Positions 48,041 to 50,658 of a DNA stretch of 50,658 bases are shown here, in pieces. The DNA comes from Salipiger bermudensis (GTDB lineage Bacteria; Pseudomonadota; Alphaproteobacteria; Rhodobacterales; Rhodobacteraceae), in contig NZ_JAIUZY010000019.1 of assembly GCF_020171625.1 (NCBI RefSeq), positions 1-50,658 of the forward strand. The letters are read 5' to 3'. The notes under the pieces were generated by a model. It worked only from the letters and a program-made list of their open reading frames with translations, ran no database searches and was not told the DNA's origin. Numbering within the stretch: position 1 is the stretch's first letter; the number at the start of each line of letters is the position of its first letter. A program made the translations under genes and the position numbers.

Positions 48041-48706
48041 TCAAGCCGCTCGCACCTTCATATTGCGCTCGTGATGCTCGATGGCAGCGTCGATGTCGGT
48101 GTAATAAGTCATTCGGCCATTCTCGAGTACGCCGGCCTCGGTACAGAGATTGCGCACTGCTCCGGTAGAGTGACTGACGAAGATTGCTGCAGAATCTCTA
48201 AGCCTATCATGCAGGTAGGCATTGCTTTTGGCTTTGAAGCTTGCATCGCCCACCGCGGTGACTTCGTCCAATAGATAGGTGTCGAAGGGGATGCCCATCG
48301 AAGCTCCGAATGCGAGACGCGAGCGCATCCCCGAAGAATAGGTGCGGAAGGGCAGGTGGAAGTGCTTGCCGACCTCGGCGAACTCCTCGACAAATTCTAC
48401 TAGCGCGTCGCTGTCGACACCGTAGATCCGAGCAATGAACCGTACGTTTTGGGCACCGGTCATGTCCGGGTGGAAGGAGCCGGAAAAGCCGACAGGCCAA
48501 GACACCCGACCAGTAGACAGAATCCGTCCGGAGGTTGGCTCGAGCGTGCCGGCGATCATGTTGAGCAGCGTGCTCTTCCCCGCCCCGTTGCGACCAAGAA
48601 GAGCAACGGCGGTGCGTGACGGGAAGGTCACGTTGAGATTGTCGGCCACCGTCTTGCGTTGGCCGTACATCACGAAGGTCTTGGTAAGGTTCTCGAGCCT
48701 GATCAT
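48041..48706 (-). CDS. kpsT: Capsule/polysaccharide ABC exporter ATPase, KpsT/Wzt type
   Basis: 221 residues, the short KpsT form without a carbohydrate-binding C-terminal domain. Walker A GRNGAGKST near residue 38, the signature YSSGMRSRLAF near 122, Walker B TYLLDEV near 142, and a switch His in VSHSTGAVR. FSGSFHPDMTGAQNVRF is a family hallmark. It drives export through the KpsM permease. The gene is 15 bases downstream of kpsE, but its permease partner lies on the other strand. Lack of a Wzt-type sugar-binding domain suggests a KpsT-like mode of chain recognition. Confidence 0.95.
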   Translation of the reverse strand: MIRLENLTKTFVMYGQRKTVADNLNVTFPSRTAVALLGRNGAGKSTLLNMIAGTLEPTSGRILSTGRVSWPVGFSGSFHPDMTGAQNVRFIARIYGVDSDALVEFVEEFAEVGKHFHLPFRTYSSGMRSRLAFGASMGIPFDTYLLDEVTAVGDASFKAKSNAYLHDRLRDSAAIFVSHSTGAVRNLCTEAGVLENGRMTYYTDIDAAIEHHERNMKVRAA

Positions 48707-48721
48707 TGGTTGTTGGCCGCC

Positions 48722-50233
48722 TCAGCGGCGATCCCTTAGGCTGTAAACGACCAGCACCAAGACCGACCATACGAGGACCAGAAAGCCCCCGATCAAGGCT
48801 AGCAGCATTGGACGCTGTGGGTAGGTCGAGCGTTCCGCCTGAGTAGGGCGCACATGTGCGGCCAAGTAGCGGCTTTGTCGACCTGCCTCGGCCCGGGCCG
48901 CGTTGAATGCCGCAAGCGTTGTAGTGTAGGTCTGCTCCGCAAACTGCTGGTCAACGCTGAGCCGTTCGTACTCGCCGACGATATCAGCCATGACCTCGCC
49001 GCTGGCGATCATGCCGCTGCCGACCCCGACCTTACGGCGCTCTTCCTCAATGCGGTTCTCGATGACGCGGATCTTGCGTTCCAGCTGTGTCACCCTCGGG
49101 TCATTGGGCTGGCTGCTCTCGTTGAGGATATCCAGTTCCACGAGTGAGGCTGCAAGCTGCTGTTGTAGGCTGCTGACCACGCCCATCTGGTCCTGAGTAT
49201 CAATGGTGGGATCTACGATCTGGTAGCGATTACGAAAGCCAGTGACGGCGCTGCGCGCATCTTTGAGTGTCTCAACCGCCTCGTCGAGGTCTTCGCGAGC
49301 GTAACGGATCGCGTCCTCGCGGGCGATCTGTGACAGTTCGTTGATCAGTGCGGTGCTCTCGGCATAGATGCGCTCGGAGATCTGGGTGGCATCCTCGGGG
49401 GTGAAGGCGAGGATTTGCAGTTCGAGAAGACCACCGGTCGAGTCGTAGGTGATATGGACCATGCGATTCCAGTAATCGACCAGATCTTCGATGGTTCCAG
49501 GCGGATGATACGAGAAAAGCGGGTCCTCGCTTGGGCCAGCCTTGGACCAGATCGTGCGCAGGTCGACGTCATCGTTGATTTTCTGCACCAGCTCTTGGCT
49601 CTGGATGTACTCGTAGAGGATGTCGGTGTCGGAGGAGCTGGAGCCGGAGATCTGGCTTAGCCCACCGAGCAGTTCCATGGCGCTGTTGGCGTTTTCGCTG
49701 CGCACTGAGAAGGCGACATGGGAGACATACTGGTCTTTCGCAAAGCCCCAGAGATAAATACCGCTGGCTGCGACGGGCAGAAGTACCATGATCGCGAAGC
49801 TCAGCGCGAGGTAGACATGGCGGGTGCGCATTTTGCTCTCGGTTACGGGCGGGCGAACCTTGATGGTGGCATCGCCCTGGCGGCCCGTGGATGCGGGCTG
49901 TTGCGGCTGGCCCGCGGCCGGCTCGGCTTTAGGGCCGGCCGTCGGCTGCGCGGGCGAGCTTTCGACCGGTTGGGCCGGGCTGAAGACCTCGGCGGGCCGG
50001 GGAGGCTGTGCCTCCGGCTGGGCAGCGGTCAGGCTGGGCTGGGGGGCTGCCGCCCGCTGGGCTCCGGACTGAGCCGTGAACTGGGTAGCGGCTTGTGTGC
50101 TGGGCTGCGCCGCGGGCTTGGCGGGCTTCTTCGCCGGTTTCTTTGCGGGCTTCTTGAGAGGCTGCGGTTGTTTCGCTGCGGGAGAGGCACCACCTGCCGC
50201 CTCCTCTTGTGCCTTAGGCTTGGCTGTGGTCAA
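48722..50233 (-). CDS. kpsE: Capsule export inner-membrane protein, KpsE/Wzz-type (polysaccharide co-polymerase)
   Basis: 503 residues. The first 130 are Pro/Ala/Lys/Gln-rich and probably disordered in the cytoplasm. A membrane segment at about 140-164 is followed by a long periplasmic part with coiled-coil character (about 290-430) and a second membrane segment at about 475-498. This is the KpsE/Wzz topology of proteins that couple the inner-membrane exporter to the outer-membrane channel. TTG 50233 is supported by GGAG six bases upstream; no ATG occurs before residue 135. Operon with kpsT. The missing outer-membrane partner (KpsD/Wza) is not on this plasmid. Confidence 0.9.
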   Translation of the reverse strand: MTTAKPKAQEEAAGGASPAAKQPQPLKKPAKKPAKKPAKPAAQPSTQAATQFTAQSGAQRAAAPQPSLTAAQPEAQPPRPAEVFSPAQPVESSPAQPTAGPKAEPAAGQPQQPASTGRQGDATIKVRPPVTESKMRTRHVYLALSFAIMVLLPVAASGIYLWGFAKDQYVSHVAFSVRSENANSAMELLGGLSQISGSSSSDTDILYEYIQSQELVQKINDDVDLRTIWSKAGPSEDPLFSYHPPGTIEDLVDYWNRMVHITYDSTGGLLELQILAFTPEDATQISERIYAESTALINELSQIAREDAIRYAREDLDEAVETLKDARSAVTGFRNRYQIVDPTIDTQDQMGVVSSLQQQLAASLVELDILNESSQPNDPRVTQLERKIRVIENRIEEERRKVGVGSGMIASGEVMADIVGEYERLSVDQQFAEQTYTTTLAAFNAARAEAGRQSRYLAAHVRPTQAERSTYPQRPMLLALIGGFLVLVWSVLVLVVYSLRDRR

Positions 50234-50321
50234 CAGACACTCCGAAAATAGCGGCGTTGTTTTAGTAGTCCCGTTCTAGCTAATGTCTGCCCGGGATGCC
50301 AGCGTTGAGGAAAGACACCGC
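50234..50321. promoter_or_regulatory. Divergent promoter region kpsE / kpsM
   Basis: An 88-base gap between divergent kpsE and kpsM. It must hold both promoters. Ribosome sites are visible at each end (GGAG toward kpsE, GAGGAAAG toward kpsM). No clear sigma70 or repressor motif could be fixed. Confidence 0.5.
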
Positions 50322-50658
50322 ATGGCCATGCAGTCTGATGAAGAAGCGCTTCTGCGACCGGTCCAAAAACAGCGAAGCTTCGGCACGCTGCGGGCGATCG
50401 GCGCACTGGTCCTGCGCGAGATGGGATCGAGTTACGGGCGCTCGCCCGGGGGCTATATCTGGGCTCTGCTTGAGCCGATCGCCGGCATCGCGATGCTATC
50501 CGTCATGTTTGCATTGTTCCTGCGCTCGCCGCCATTGGGGCAAAATTTCGTGATCTTCTATGCAACGGGCATGGTGCCCTTCGTTGCCTTCCAGTCCGTC
50601 AGCGGTAAGGTTCAGCAGGCTATCCTTTACTCGCGGCCGCTGCTAGTCTACCCGAGCG
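50322..50658 (+). CDS. kpsM: Capsule/polysaccharide ABC exporter permease, KpsM/Wzm type (5' part; continues at base 1)
   Basis: The 5' end of the permease described at 1-598. ATG 50322 is preceded by GAGGAAAG; ATG 50328 is a second in-frame choice. The N-terminal cytoplasmic segment (residues about 1-40) leads into the first membrane segments after GGYIWALLEPIAGIAML. Bases 50540-50658 duplicate 1-119, so the coding region should be counted once. Confidence 0.9.
   Translation, partial: MAMQSDEEALLRPVQKQRSFGTLRAIGALVLREMGSSYGRSPGGYIWALLEPIAGIAMLSVMFALFLRSPPLGQNFVIFYATGMVPFVAFQSVSGKVQQAILYSRPLLVYPS
50540..50658 (+). repeat. Terminal 119-bp direct repeat marking a circular molecule
   Basis: Identical to bases 1-119. 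It lies inside the kpsM coding sequence and joins it in frame, so it is the overlap left when a circular sequence was assembled or linearised. The true circle is 50539 bp. Confidence 0.95.

Noticed and set aside
50540-50658. Terminal direct repeat as a mobile-element or phage terminal repeat
   Set aside because: It lies within one gene and restores its frame on joining, so it is the overlap of a circular sequence.

Overview
The window is one complete circular plasmid of about 50.54 kb that was cut open inside a gene. Bases 50540-50658 repeat bases 1-119 exactly, and the capsule-export permease read from 50322 continues in frame across the join to 598. High G+C, Rhodobacterales-type genes and a RepA/ParA/ParB backbone with an adjacent rhamnose operon point to a marine Rhodobacterales (Roseobacter-group) host. 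From memory, RepA-I 'biofilm plasmids' of Phaeobacter, Marinovum and relatives have this kind of layout; the exact compatibility type needs a phylogeny.

Layout. (1) 50322 across the join to 1610, with 48041-50233: ABC-type polysaccharide export (permease, ATPase, KpsE-like chain-length/export protein) and a rhamnosyltransferase-like GT2. (2) 1629-6860: a Tat-exported beta-helix protein, UDP-glucose dehydrogenase, and two decayed genes (an RTX/M10 C-terminal remnant and a DUF2793-like gene with a C-tract frameshift). (3) 6855-22076, minus strand: four RTX-repeat proteins with different front domains (CHRD-like; CAP/SCP; modular plus beta-helix; propeller-like), interspersed with a methyltransferase and a GT61-like glycosyltransferase. 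(4) 22307-31858, plus strand: sulfotransferases, glycosyltransferases, a UDP-glucuronate 4-epimerase-type enzyme and a hexapeptide acyltransferase; from about 28320 this part is clearly A+T richer. (5) 31911-43089, minus strand: four more decoration or assembly genes and the operon rmlC-rmlB-rmlD-rmlA. (6) 43198-47141: repA, an origin with a DnaA box and three 22-bp-spaced iterons, then parA-parB with perfect parS-like palindromes. A Stf0-type sulfotransferase (47234-48016) follows.

Inferred function: the plasmid encodes dTDP-L-rhamnose synthesis, UDP-GlcA/UDP-GalA supply, about eight glycosyltransferases, three sulfotransferase-like proteins, two acyltransferases and an ABC exporter. Together these would make and export an acidic, probably sulfated and acylated, rhamnose-containing surface polysaccharide. 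The RTX proteins would be co-expressed calcium-binding matrix proteins. No type I secretion ABC/HlyD pair, outer-membrane polysaccharide channel, transcriptional regulator, relaxase, type IV secretion system, transposase, tRNA, rRNA or CRISPR was found, so secretion partners must be chromosomal or on another replicon.

Starts were chosen from Shine-Dalgarno-like sequences and family alignment by eye. No database search was run, and family names rest on motif recognition.
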